This document shows, piece after piece, positions 8,119-20,629 of a stretch of 64,000 nucleotides of DNA. The position numbers and the translations under genes are program-made. Within the stretch, counting starts at the first letter, position 1. The number at the start of each line of letters is the position of its first letter. The notes below the pieces were generated by a model. The model was not told the DNA's origin and did not search any database. It worked only from the letters and a program-made list of their open reading frames with translations. This DNA comes from Variovorax sp. Root473 (GTDB taxonomy: Bacteria > Pseudomonadota > Gammaproteobacteria > Burkholderiales > Burkholderiaceae_C), in the NCBI RefSeq assembly GCF_001426505.1, contig NZ_LMEV01000019.1, positions 221,665 through 285,664 of the forward strand, given 5' to 3'.

Positions 8119-8927
8119 TCGGGGCGGGAATCGGTCAGCGCCTGCAGCTCTGCGGGGCTGAAGCCCGCCCGGCTGCGGGCTTCGAGGTTGAAGGGCGGCT
8201 TGTGGCGCGGCGCGTCGTAGCGCGCCACCAGGGCCGGGTAGTTGGCTTCGGCGTCGATTCCGGCGCGCTCGCACAGCCAGCGATACCAGTGGTTGCCGAT
8301 GGCGACGTGGCCCACTTCGTCGCGCAGGATGACGTCGAGGATTTCCACCGCACGCAGCGCGTCGGGCGTGTTCACGCGCTTGAGCTTGGACTGGATCAGC
8401 GGCGTGGCGTCGAGCCCGCGCGCCTCCAGAGTGCGCGGCACCAGGGCCATGCGCGCCAGCACGTCGTCCTTCGTCTTCTCGCACATGTTCCACAGGCCGT
8501 CGTGGCCCGGAAAGTCGCCGTAGCGCCAGCCCATGGCCTGCAGGTGCGTGTGCAGCATCGTGAAGTGCTGCGCCTCCTCGTCGGCCACGCGCAGCCAGTC
8601 GCGGTAGTAGGCCTCGGGCATGCCGTCGTAGCGCCACACGGCATCGAGCGCCAGGTTGATTGCGTTGAACTCGATGTGGCAGATCGAATGGATCAGCGCG
8701 GCGCGGCCTTCGGGCGTGAAGGGCGAGCGCTTCTGCACGGCGGTGGCGGCCACGCGCAGCGGGCGCTCGGGACGCCCCGGCACGTCCACATCGTCGCCGG
8801 GCGTGCGCAGGGGCTCGAGTGCTATGGAAACGGTAGCTGCCTGTGCAGCTGTGGCGCGTGTTGCCGCTACCTTGGCGTCGGGGTCTGTCAGGCGCAGCGC
8901 GGCCAGCGCGCTCAATCGGGGGTGCAT
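8115..8927 (-). CDS. DUF455 ferritin-like protein
   Basis: Protein of 270 residues from the DUF455 family, helical and ferritin-like, with likely diiron ligands in HIEFNAIN, DEEAQHF and RDEVGHVAIGNH. The family's role is not established; related proteins include tRNA hydroxylases (MiaE-like fold). The N-terminus is placed at 8927 because upstream codons in this frame run antisense through the carbonic anhydrase gene. It overlaps the pentapeptide gene by four bases and is divergent from the carbonic anhydrase with 39 bases between starts. Confidence 0.85.
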   Translation of the reverse strand: MHPRLSALAALRLTDPDAKVAATRATAAQAATVSIALEPLRTPGDDVDVPGRPERPLRVAATAVQKRSPFTPEGRAALIHSICHIEFNAINLALDAVWRYDGMPEAYYRDWLRVADEEAQHFTMLHTHLQAMGWRYGDFPGHDGLWNMCEKTKDDVLARMALVPRTLEARGLDATPLIQSKLKRVNTPDALRAVEILDVILRDEVGHVAIGNHWYRWLCERAGIDAEANYPALVARYDAPRHKPPFNLEARSRAGFSPAELQALTDSRPE

Positions 8928-8966
8928 CCCTACAATTCTAGTTTTGCCCCTCCGGAGACAACCACG

Positions 8967-9491
8967 ATGGCGATTTATGAATTGGATGGTGTGGCCCCGC
9001 GCCTTGGCGAAGGTGCATGGGTCGCGGACAGCGCCCAGGTCATGGGCAACGTCGAACTGGCGCAGAACGCGAGCGTCTGGTTCGGCGCCGTGCTGCGCGG
9101 CGACACCGAGGTGCTGACCATCGGCCGCAACAGCAACATCCAGGACCTGTCGGTGCTGCACGCCGACATCGGCTGCCCGCTGACCATCGGCGACAACGTG
9201 ACGGTGGGGCACCAGGTGATGCTGCACGGCTGCACCATCGGCGACAACTCGCTGATCGGCATCCAGGCCGTGGTCTTGAATAACGCCAGGATCGGCCGCA
9301 ATTCGATCGTTGGCGCCGGCAGCGTCGTGACCGAGGGCAAGGAGTTTCCCGACAATTCCCTCATCATCGGCTCACCCGCCAAGGTGGTGCGCACGCTCGA
9401 CGATGCCGCCGCCGCCAAGCTGCGGCAAAGCGCCGAGCACTACGTCGAAAACGCCCATCGCTTCGCGAAGGGCCTCAAGAAAATCGCCTGA
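8967..9491 (+). CDS. Gamma-carbonic anhydrase family hexapeptide protein
   Basis: Protein of 174 residues with the left-handed beta-helix of the gamma-carbonic anhydrase family (YrdA/PaaY type). The zinc ligands appear as His65 (VLHADIG), His82 and His87 (VGHQVMLHGC). A CCGGAGA ribosome site precedes the ATG at 8967. Many relatives have weak or no anhydrase activity in vitro, and some act as thioesterases, so the reaction is not certain. It is followed after 31 bases by the Hsp33 gene. Confidence 0.9.
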   Translation: MAIYELDGVAPRLGEGAWVADSAQVMGNVELAQNASVWFGAVLRGDTEVLTIGRNSNIQDLSVLHADIGCPLTIGDNVTVGHQVMLHGCTIGDNSLIGIQAVVLNNARIGRNSIVGAGSVVTEGKEFPDNSLIIGSPAKVVRTLDDAAAAKLRQSAEHYVENAHRFAKGLKKIA

Positions 9492-9522
9492 CCCGCGCAG
9501 GCACTGAGAGAAAGATTCCGTT

Positions 9523-10521
9523 TTGAGCGAGCTGCACAAATTCCTGTTCGATGGCCTGCCGGTGCGCGGCATGATCGTGCGCCTGACGGATGCGTGGCAG
9601 GAGATCCTTGCGCGGCGCGCCTCCAACACCGCCACCGGCCCGTACCCGCCGCCGGTGGCCGAACTGCTCGGCGAGATGACGGCTGCGGCCACGCTGATGC
9701 AGTCCAACATCAAGTTCAACGGCGCGCTGATCCTGCAGATCTTCGGCGACGGCCCCGTGAAGGTGGCCGTGGCCGAGGCCAAGCCCGACCTGAGCCTGCG
9801 CGCCACCGCCAAGGTGATCGGCGACCTGCCGGCCGACGCGCGCCTGCCCGACATGGTCAACGTCAACAACAAGGGCCGCTGCGCGATCACGCTCGACCCG
9901 AAGGACAAGCTTCCGGGCGCCACGCCGTACCAGGGCGTCGTGCCGCTGTTCGGCGACGACGGCCAGAAGCTGGGCAAGCTCAGCGACGTGCTGCAGCACT
10001 ACATGCTGCAAAGCGAGCAGCTCGACACCACGCTGGTGCTCGCGGCCGACGACAAGGTGGCGGCCGGCCTGCTGATCCAGCGCCTGCCGGTGAAGGGCGA
10101 GGGCAACCTCGAAGGCACTTCCGACAAGGACCGCGACCAGGCCAGCGAAGACCGCATCGGCCGCAACGAGGAATACAACCGCATCTCGATCCTTGCGTCG
10201 AGCCTCACGCGCGACGAGCTGCTCACGCTCGACATCGAGACCATCCTGCGCCGCCTGTTCTGGGAGGAGAAGCTGCTGCGCTTCGAACCGCAGGCCGGCC
10301 TGCTCGGCCCGCACTTCGCCTGCACCTGCGGCCGCGAGCGCGTGGCGCAGATGATCCGCGGGCTCGGCGTGAAAGAGGCCGAGGAAATCCTCGCCGAGCG
10401 CGGCGACATCGAGGTCGGCTGCGACTTCTGCGGCAAGCAGTACCGCTTCGACGCGATCGACACCGCGCAGCTGTTCAAGCCGCCGAGCGACCAGCTGCCG
10501 GGCAGCCCGGTCGTCCAGTAA
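9523..10521 (+). CDS. hslO: Hsp33 redox-regulated chaperone
   Basis: Cytosolic holdase chaperone of 332 residues, activated by oxidation. The C-terminal zinc site is intact: Cys267 and Cys269 (CTC) and Cys300 and Cys303 (CDFC). The start codon is TTG at 9523, preceded by a GAGAGAAAG ribosome site; this gives the N-terminus SELHKFLF typical of beta-proteobacterial Hsp33, and no in-frame ATG lies nearby upstream. It is the second gene after the carbonic anhydrase and probably cotranscribed with it. Confidence 0.93.
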   Translation: MSELHKFLFDGLPVRGMIVRLTDAWQEILARRASNTATGPYPPPVAELLGEMTAAATLMQSNIKFNGALILQIFGDGPVKVAVAEAKPDLSLRATAKVIGDLPADARLPDMVNVNNKGRCAITLDPKDKLPGATPYQGVVPLFGDDGQKLGKLSDVLQHYMLQSEQLDTTLVLAADDKVAAGLLIQRLPVKGEGNLEGTSDKDRDQASEDRIGRNEEYNRISILASSLTRDELLTLDIETILRRLFWEEKLLRFEPQAGLLGPHFACTCGRERVAQMIRGLGVKEAEEILAERGDIEVGCDFCGKQYRFDAIDTAQLFKPPSDQLPGSPVVQ

Positions 10522-10533
10522 GCGCGACGCGGT

Positions 10534-10797
10534 TCAAGCGGGCTGCGGCTGCGGCTGCCGCAGCACCTTGACCATCGCGGCCAGGCGCTCGTTGCCCAGG
10601 CCCGCGCGCAGTGCGCGATCGAACATCCCCATCAGGAAATCCGGAAAGGCCGCGTCGAGTTGCGCCTCGCGCGCCTGCTTCACGAACAGCCGTCCCGAGC
10701 CCGCGCAAGTGGCCATCGAACTCTCGGGCTCGCCGTCCGGGTCCCAGGCAGCCTGGGCGTCACGCCCGGCGAGGTGCGGCGCGCGGGCTAGGGCTGC
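10534..10797 (-). pseudogene. Remnant of an NAD(P)-dependent dehydrogenase C-terminal domain
   Basis: The reading frame encodes a helical segment (FPDFLMGMFDRALRAGLGNE, then LAAMVKVLR) that resembles the last helices of beta-hydroxyacid dehydrogenases or imine-reductase-like enzymes (a 'dRAxxaGxGxxdxaAxxxxLR' pattern). No NAD-binding Rossmann domain lies upstream; the frame runs instead into the next gene. An ATG at 10716 could give a 60-residue peptide. I read it as a 3' remnant left after a deletion. The family match is by eye only. Confidence 0.35.
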
Positions 10798-10799
10798 GA

Positions 10800-11783
10800 T
10801 CAGCGTGCTTCGCTGTCGAAGCCGCTGAACGCCATGTCGGGCGCGCTCGTGTTGTGCTTCGAAGGCAGGCTGCGGCCGAAGCGCACCTGCGTGGCGTTCA
10901 GCGTCTTCACCTCGGGCAGCGGCAGCACCTGTTCGACGGCCTGCGGCGAGGCTTGCCAGCGCACCTCGTTCATGTCGGCGTTGTCGGGCGTGACGTACAT
11001 CGAACGCAGCACCGCGAAAGGCTGCTTGGCGCTCGCCGTGGGTTGGGAGAGCGTCACGTCGAGCGCAGTGCGGGTGCGGCTGATTTCGGTCACGCGCGCC
11101 ACGGCCTTGCCGCCGTCGGCGAAGTTCAGATGGATGGCGAGCGGCTGCTGCACGACGCGAATCGACGCGATGTTCACCACCGGCCGCCCGGCCTGCTCGA
11201 CCGGGCCGAGCAGGAACGACGAGCCGTACACGCCATCGCCGAAGCGGGCCTCGGGCAGCGGCTTGAGGCGCCAGTAGCCGTCGGAGGGGTAGAGCACGAT
11301 GGCCTCGAGCGCCTTGCCGTTCTCCTTCTTGAACACCTGCAGCAGGTGAAAGCCGCGGTCGTGCCGCGCACCGACCTGTACGGGCACGCGCGCCGGTCGC
11401 CAGAAGGTGGGCAGCGTCATGCCGACGATGCGCCACTGCGCGTTGTCGAGCAGCACGACGGTGCGCTTCTTGAACCGGTGCGCCGGGTCGGTGGGGTGCG
11501 CGCCGCCGTCGAAATTGCAGTTCGAGAAATCGGGCGCGGTGACGTCGTTGCCGATGCTGCCGAGGTAACTCGGATGCAGCGCTTCGATGCGCATGCGGCG
11601 GATGCCATCGCCGCGCAGCACCATCGACACGTTGTCTTCCTCGGCGCAGGCCGTGGGGGTGGTGGCGTTCTCGACCGTGGCGGCAACGGGGGCTGCAGAC
11701 ACGGCGCCGGCAGCAGCCAGCAGCAGAGCGAAGAAGGCGGCGGGAGCGCGCGAGGCAAGGCGTGCAGCAATCGAAACGGGCAT
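10800..11783 (-). CDS. Exported protein of unknown function
   Basis: Protein of 327 residues, not recognised. It has a signal peptide (hydrophobic FFALLLAAAGAV, cleavage near VSAAP) and no further membrane segments, so it should be periplasmic. The body is rich in beta-strand-forming stretches with three cysteines, two close together near the mature N-terminus region (TACAEED, NCNFDGG). The ATG at 11783 is preferred over 11819 because it gives a normal signal peptide. It follows the nadR-type kinase by 52 bases on the same strand. Confidence 0.7.
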   Translation of the reverse strand: MPVSIAARLASRAPAAFFALLLAAAGAVSAAPVAATVENATTPTACAEEDNVSMVLRGDGIRRMRIEALHPSYLGSIGNDVTAPDFSNCNFDGGAHPTDPAHRFKKRTVVLLDNAQWRIVGMTLPTFWRPARVPVQVGARHDRGFHLLQVFKKENGKALEAIVLYPSDGYWRLKPLPEARFGDGVYGSSFLLGPVEQAGRPVVNIASIRVVQQPLAIHLNFADGGKAVARVTEISRTRTALDVTLSQPTASAKQPFAVLRSMYVTPDNADMNEVRWQASPQAVEQVLPLPEVKTLNATQVRFGRSLPSKHNTSAPDMAFSGFDSEAR

Positions 11784-11835
11784 CGGGTCTCCGGTGAAGG
11801 GGAGAGGGCGCGCGAGCACCTGCGAACCAAAAGTC

Positions 11836-12513
11836 TCAGGACGGGTCGCGGCGCGCCATCAGGTCGCTGAAAAGCTTATGTTCGCATTCCGGGTCGGAAC
11901 ACTTCTCGCAAGGCCATGTCCACGAGGCGGGCTTCGCATCGCGGCGGGTGCGCGTGTGGGCACGGCCTTCGTTGCCGGCGATGGTGTTGATCGCGTTCCA
12001 TGCATTCGCCAGCCGCTCACCGCCGTTGCCGTGCACCACCGCATACGAGAGCCCGGCGCGCGTGAGCGCCGCGCGCACCAGCGTGTCGGTCGGCTGGCGT
12101 GCATGCGGACCGTCGCGCATGTCGTCGGCCACCCAGGGCAGGTCGAGCGCGGTGAGCAAGGTGATGGCGTAGCGCCGCTGTGCGGCGAGGGCGCTGTCGT
12201 AGAGCGAGGTGTCGGCGAACAGCTGCTCGCTGTAGACCGCCGTCATGAGCGCCGTGGTGTCGGCCACGACCACCCCGGTGGCGGCAGCGGCATCGATGCG
12301 ACGCCTCTGTTCGTCGGCGATGGCCTGTTGCTCGTCGGGGCGCGGCGTGCGGCCTTCGCGCTCGCACCATTCGCGCAGGTACTCGCCCACGAGCGTGACG
12401 GGCATGCCGCGGTCTTGCAGGCGCTGCGCGATGGCGCGCGAGAGCTCGGTCTTGCCGGTGCTCTCGGCACCCACGAGCGCGATGACGCAGCCGGTCGGCA
12501 GGTTCGGTGTCAT
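11836..12513 (-). CDS. NadR-type ATP-binding nicotinamide riboside kinase
   Basis: P-loop protein of 225 residues with a Walker A (GAESTGKTE, residues 15-23) and an AAA_28/NadR kinase layout (EYLREWCE, DTTALMTAVYSE). It likely phosphorylates nicotinamide riboside to NMN. The pnuC transporter gene is immediately upstream and overlaps it by four bases (ATGA), the classic import-and-trap pair for NAD salvage. There is no N-terminal repressor or adenylyltransferase domain, unlike enterobacterial NadR. An unusual C-terminal cysteine cluster (Cys202, Cys205, Cys210, His212) could bind a metal. Confidence 0.85.
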   Translation of the reverse strand: MTPNLPTGCVIALVGAESTGKTELSRAIAQRLQDRGMPVTLVGEYLREWCEREGRTPRPDEQQAIADEQRRRIDAAAATGVVVADTTALMTAVYSEQLFADTSLYDSALAAQRRYAITLLTALDLPWVADDMRDGPHARQPTDTLVRAALTRAGLSYAVVHGNGGERLANAWNAINTIAGNEGRAHTRTRRDAKPASWTWPCEKCSDPECEHKLFSDLMARRDPS

Positions 12514-13142
12514 GCGGGTATCGCCTTCGTGGCGGCCTTTGGCAGGCGTCGCCGCCATGCCAGGAAGCCGGCCACGCTGAGCACGGCGAACACCGCGTAC
12601 AGCCCCGTCGTGAGCCACAGGCCCTTGTGAATGAACAGGCCCACGCTGACCATGTTCACCGCCAGCCACACGAGCCAGTTCTCGATGAACTTGCGCCCGA
12701 GCAGGAACTGCCCGACCAGGCTCAGGCCGGTGACGAAGCCGTCCCACCAGGGCACGTCGGTGTTGGTGAAGCGACGCAGGAAGAGGGCGACCACGGGCCA
12801 CGCAATGGCGCAGGCCACGAAGGCGCAGGCGGTGCCACGCGGCGACAGCCGGCTGACGCGCAAGGCGCTGCCGTCGGCGCGAAAACCGCGCAGCCATTGC
12901 GCCCAGCCCCACAGGGCGACGAAAGCGAAGAAGACCTGGAGTGCCGCATCGCCGTAGATGCGCGCGTTGGCGAACACCACCACGTAGAGCAACGAGCTGA
13001 CGATGGCCAGCGGCCAGCCCCAGTGGATCTCGCGCATGTTGCAGCCCACCATCGCGAGCGCGAGCACGGCGGCGACCAGTTCGAGCCACGTGACGGGAGA
13101 GCCCCACAGCGCAAAGGCGGAGGCCGAGAGAAGCTCTGGCAT
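12510..13142 (-). CDS. pnuC: Nicotinamide riboside transporter PnuC
   Basis: Inner-membrane protein of 210 residues with about seven hydrophobic segments. Family patterns are present: WLELVAAVLALAMVGCNMRE at the start, a WGWAQWLRG stretch and the DGFVTGLSLVGQFLLGRKFI and ENWLVWLAVN stretches near the substrate pore. It imports nicotinamide riboside by facilitated diffusion. Overlap with the downstream kinase gene supports coupling of uptake and phosphorylation. Confidence 0.93.
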   Translation of the reverse strand: MPELLSASAFALWGSPVTWLELVAAVLALAMVGCNMREIHWGWPLAIVSSLLYVVVFANARIYGDAALQVFFAFVALWGWAQWLRGFRADGSALRVSRLSPRGTACAFVACAIAWPVVALFLRRFTNTDVPWWDGFVTGLSLVGQFLLGRKFIENWLVWLAVNMVSVGLFIHKGLWLTTGLYAVFAVLSVAGFLAWRRRLPKAATKAIPA

Positions 13143-13164
13143 CGAGAAGCGGCGAAGGAAAGGA

Positions 13165-13443
13165 TCAGCGCGCTATCTGCACGAAGACTTCGTTCGGTTT
13201 GACCATGCCGAGTTCCGCGCGGGCGCGCTCCTCGACCATTTCGAGACCGTCTTTCAGGTCATTGACTTCGGACGCGAGCCGCTCGTTGTTGAGCACGGCC
13301 TTGGCGTTGGCATCCTTCTGGTCGCCCAATTGGGTTCTCAGCTGGGCGACCTCGCGCACGCTGCCGCGCCCGTTCCACAGCTGCCACTGCAGGATGACCA
13401 GCAGCAGCACCAGGATGAGAGGAGGGACGAAGCGCGCGCGCAT
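13165..13443 (-). CDS. ftsB: Cell division protein FtsB
   Basis: Bitopic membrane protein of 92 residues: a short cytoplasmic end, one membrane helix (about residues 6-21) and a periplasmic coiled coil (VREVAQLRTQLGDQKDAN onward). FtsB with FtsL and FtsQ forms a divisome subcomplex. Its position directly after eno, 15 bases downstream, is the standard arrangement in many proteobacteria and supports the call. Confidence 0.93.
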   Translation of the reverse strand: MRARFVPPLILVLLLVILQWQLWNGRGSVREVAQLRTQLGDQKDANAKAVLNNERLASEVNDLKDGLEMVEERARAELGMVKPNEVFVQIAR

Positions 13444-13458
13444 GCAGGCTGCGAGGCG

Positions 13459-17665
<4,207 letters not shown>

Positions 17666-17742
17666 GGTGTCCCCTTTGTGCCTCTTCGGCCCAAGGCCAT
17701 CCCATTCCTGATCTTGTCGGTATGTGAGCAACAATATGTCCC

Positions 17743-18966
17743 ATGCAAGATCTCGCCGGCAAACACATCGTCCTCGGACTCACAGGGGGCATCGCCTGCT
17801 ACAAATCGGCCGAGCTGTGCCGCCTGCTCGTGAAGGCGGGCGCCACGGTGCAGGTCGTCATGACCGAGGCGGCCGAGCAGTTCATGACGCCGGTCACCAT
17901 GCAGGCGCTCTCGGGGCGCACCGTCTACACCTCGCAGTGGGACGCGCGCGAACCCAACAACATGCCGCACATCAACCTGAGCCGCGAGGCCGACGCGATC
18001 GTGCTGGCGCCCTGCAGCGCCGATTTCATCGCGCGGCTGGTGCAAGGGCGTTCGGATGAATTGCTGAGCCTGTTGTGCCTGGCGCGCCCGACCGACCGCG
18101 TGCCGCTGCTGATCGCACCGGCCATGAACCGCGAGATGTGGGCCCATCCGGCCACCCAGCGCAACCTGATGCAGGTGGCCGTTGACGGCGCGACCGTGCT
18201 GGGCGTGGGCAGCGGCTGGCAGGCCTGCGGTGAAACCGGCGACGGGCGCATGCTCGAACCGGCGCAGTTGCTCGAGGACATCACGGCCTTTTTTCAGCCC
18301 AAGCTGCTGGCGGGGCAGAAGGTGCTGGTCACCGCGGGCCCGACCTTCGAGGCGCTGGACCCGATCCGCGGCATCACCAACCACTCGTCCGGCAAGATGG
18401 GTTTCGCCATCGCCCGCGCAGCGCGCGAGGCCGGCGCCGACGTCACGCTGGTGGCCGGCCCGGTGCACCTTCCGACGCCCCGTGGCGTGAGCCGCATCGA
18501 CGTGCTGTCGGCGCAGGAGATGCTCGACGCCACGACCCGTGCGGCGCAGGCTGCTAGCATTTTTGTAGCGACGGCCGCCGTGGCCGACTGGCGCCCTGCC
18601 ACCCACAGTGACCAGAAGATCAAGAAGGACGGCAGCGGCCAGACGCCGGTGCTGCACTTCGTCGAGAACCCCGACATCCTGCTCACCGTGGCCAAGAGCG
18701 ACCGCGCCCAGGCCAAAAAGCTGTTCTGCGTGGGCTTCGCCGCCGAGAGCGAAAACCTCGTCGAGCACGCCAAGGCCAAGCGCGAGCGCAAGGGCATTCC
18801 GCTGCTCGTGGGCAACATCGGCCCGCTGACTTTCGGGCAGGACGACAACGCGCTGCTGCTGGTGGACGCCAAGGGCGCGCGCGAGCTGCCCCGCGCGCCC
18901 AAGCTCCGGCTGGCGCGTGAGCTGATGACCGAAATTGCCGCGCGGCTTCCAGATGGGAGGGCCTGA
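17743..18966 (+). CDS. coaBC: Bifunctional phosphopantothenoylcysteine decarboxylase / synthetase
   Basis: Coenzyme A biosynthesis enzyme of 407 residues. The N-terminal CoaC flavoprotein half shows GGIACYKSAEL, the His of MPHINLSREA, the PAMNREMW signature and the ACGETGDGRM substrate-clamp loop. The C-terminal CoaB half starts with TAGPTFEALDPIRGITNHSS and carries KIKKDG. It is divergent from pyrG. The next gene starts within its stop codon (TGATG). Confidence 0.95.
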   Translation: MQDLAGKHIVLGLTGGIACYKSAELCRLLVKAGATVQVVMTEAAEQFMTPVTMQALSGRTVYTSQWDAREPNNMPHINLSREADAIVLAPCSADFIARLVQGRSDELLSLLCLARPTDRVPLLIAPAMNREMWAHPATQRNLMQVAVDGATVLGVGSGWQACGETGDGRMLEPAQLLEDITAFFQPKLLAGQKVLVTAGPTFEALDPIRGITNHSSGKMGFAIARAAREAGADVTLVAGPVHLPTPRGVSRIDVLSAQEMLDATTRAAQAASIFVATAAVADWRPATHSDQKIKKDGSGQTPVLHFVENPDILLTVAKSDRAQAKKLFCVGFAAESENLVEHAKAKRERKGIPLLVGNIGPLTFGQDDNALLLVDAKGARELPRAPKLRLARELMTEIAARLPDGRA

Positions 18967-19406
18967 TGAACACCGAATCCAACACACCCCCCAACGGCGA
19001 TTTCGCCCGTTACGTGGAGCAGCTGTCGGCGCGGGCCAGCCAGTCTGCCCGCATCCCGGGCAAGGAGTCCGAGCACGGGCTGGACGTCGGCATGACGCCT
19101 TTGCCCGGCGCGCAGGGCACCGTCGCCACGCGGCGTGAATCGCCGGCTGGCGAGGCCGCGAAGACTGACGGCACCAAGGCCATCCCCCCGGGCACGCTCA
19201 AGGTGCTGGCCGGCATGGGGGCGATGGTCTTCCTCGTGCTGTGGGCCATCGGCGTGCCGCTCTCCGTGCTCGTCCTGGGCGCCGCCGCGGCGGCCTGGTT
19301 CGGCAAGCGCTTTCTCAAGGGCCTCAACCTGAGACCCGGCGTCGCCAAGTGGCAGCAGGTGCTCGAAGAAGCCGCCCGCAAGCAAAAAGAACAGCAACAG
19401 AAGTAA
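18966..19406 (+). CDS. Small membrane protein of unknown function
   Basis: Protein of 146 residues with a polar, low-complexity first half (about 1-70), one or two membrane helices (VLAGMGAMVFLVLWAIGVPL and the stretch after it) and a charged, Lys/Gln-rich C-terminus (RKQKEQQQK). Not recognised. Its ATG overlaps the coaBC stop by one base and dut follows 15 bases later, so it belongs to a coaBC-dut transcript. Confidence 0.75.
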   Translation: MNTESNTPPNGDFARYVEQLSARASQSARIPGKESEHGLDVGMTPLPGAQGTVATRRESPAGEAAKTDGTKAIPPGTLKVLAGMGAMVFLVLWAIGVPLSVLVLGAAAAAWFGKRFLKGLNLRPGVAKWQQVLEEAARKQKEQQQK

Positions 19407-19421
19407 GAAGGCAGCAAGTCA

Positions 19422-19868
19422 GTGAAAGTCGACGTCCGAATCCTCGATCCACGCATGGTGGATCAATTGCCCGCGTATGCCACGCCCGGAAGCGCCGGCC
19501 TCGACCTGCGGGCCTGCCTTGACGCCCCGGTCACGCTCGAACCCAATGCCTGGCAGCTGGTGGGCACCGGCATCGCGATCCATCTGGCCGATCCGGCCTA
19601 TGCGGCGCTGATCCTTCCGCGCTCGGGCCTGGGCCACAAGCACGGCATCGTCCTGGGCAACCTTGTCGGGCTGATCGACAGCGACTACCAGGGCGAGCTG
19701 AAGGTCAGCGCCTGGAACCGCAGCAGCACGCCCTTCGTGCTGCAGCCGATGGAACGGCTCGCGCAGTTGGTCATCGTGCCGGTGGTGCAGGCCCAGTTTC
19801 AGGTGGTCACCGAATTTGCAGCTTCGCAACGCGGCGAGGGCGGCTACGGTTCGACCGGCAAGCACTGA
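19422..19868 (+). CDS. dut: dUTP diphosphatase
   Basis: Enzyme of 148 residues that hydrolyses dUTP to dUMP, keeping uracil out of DNA. The five trimeric dUTPase motifs are present, including [38 protein letters not shown] and the C-terminal [12 protein letters not shown]. The start codon is GTG at 19422; it gives [11 protein letters not shown], the normal N-terminus. coaBC-dut linkage is common in proteobacteria. Confidence 0.96.
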   Translation: MKVDVRILDPRMVDQLPAYATPGSAGLDLRACLDAPVTLEPNAWQLVGTGIAIHLADPAYAALILPRSGLGHKHGIVLGNLVGLIDSDYQGELKVSAWNRSSTPFVLQPMERLAQLVIVPVVQAQFQVVTEFAASQRGEGGYGSTGKH

Positions 19869-20058
19869 GTGCTTGTGGCCCCGCAAAGCTGAAGGGCACC
19901 TGAGTATCCAAGGCGTAAAGCGCGGAACTGCCGGCGCGCGGTTCGCCTCGAAGGTTTCAGCGTGTGTCTTTCGTCATCGCGGCTTCGGCTGGGACGTTAG
20001 ACACGGCGGGCATGCCGCCCGTCCGGGCGCGTGCTGTTTTCTTCGAGGAGCCTCTTTC

Positions 20059-20559
20059 ATGAACATCTCAATGCGCTTCATTTCCGTCACCGCGTCCGTG
20101 CTCGCACTGGCCACGCTCACGGCCTGTGTCGCGCCGGCCCCGGTCTACCAGACTTCGCGCTACCCCTATCAAGCGCCGCCACGCGCGATCCACTACCAGG
20201 AAGCGGCCTACGTCGAGTACGGCCACGTGGCCAACATCGAGGTGCTGCGCAGCGAAACCGCAGGCGTCGGCACGACGGGCGGCGGCGCCGTGGCAGGAGG
20301 CCTGCTCGGCGGCGTGGTGGGCAACCAGTTCGGACATGGCAACGGCCGTGCCGCAGCCACGGCCCTCGGCCTCGTGGGCGGCGCCTTGCTGGGCAACGCC
20401 ATCGAGGCCCAGCAGAACGGGCCGCGCGCCTACGAGAGCTATCGCGTCTCGGTGCAGACCGACCGCGGCGGCTACCGCGCCTTCGACGTGCAAAGCCCGG
20501 GCGACCTGCGCATCGGCGACCGTGTGCGCATCGACAACGGGCACATCTCTCGCCTGTAG
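20059..20559 (+). CDS. Glycine-zipper 2TM lipoprotein (SlyB/PcpY-like)
   Basis: Outer-membrane-type lipoprotein of 166 residues. The signal peptide ends in a lipobox (LATLTAC, Cys about residue 22). A glycine-zipper segment follows in the middle (GGGAVAGGLLGGVVGNQFG then ALGLVGGALLGNAIE) as in SlyB and related surface antigens. The role is likely envelope integrity; this is family-based. A GAGGAG site precedes the ATG at 20059. The 190 bases between dut and this gene hold nothing else I can identify. Confidence 0.85.
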   Translation: MNISMRFISVTASVLALATLTACVAPAPVYQTSRYPYQAPPRAIHYQEAAYVEYGHVANIEVLRSETAGVGTTGGGAVAGGLLGGVVGNQFGHGNGRAAATALGLVGGALLGNAIEAQQNGPRAYESYRVSVQTDRGGYRAFDVQSPGDLRIGDRVRIDNGHISRL

Positions 20560-20575
20560 GCGGTCGGCCGCGCGC

Positions 20576-20616
20576 CACAAAGCAAAAGCCGGGCAGTGCC
20601 CGGCTTTTGCTTTGTG
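20576..20616. terminator. Bidirectional terminator, perfect 41-base palindrome
   Basis: Arms of 20 bases (20576-20595 and 20597-20616) are exact reverse complements around a single central G. The stem has A-rich and T-rich flanks around a GCCGGGC core, so it gives a hairpin with a T-rich 3' side in both directions. It lies between the convergent lipoprotein and SlyD-like genes and should stop both. Confidence 0.88.
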
Positions 20617-20629
20617 GGATGGCGTGGTG

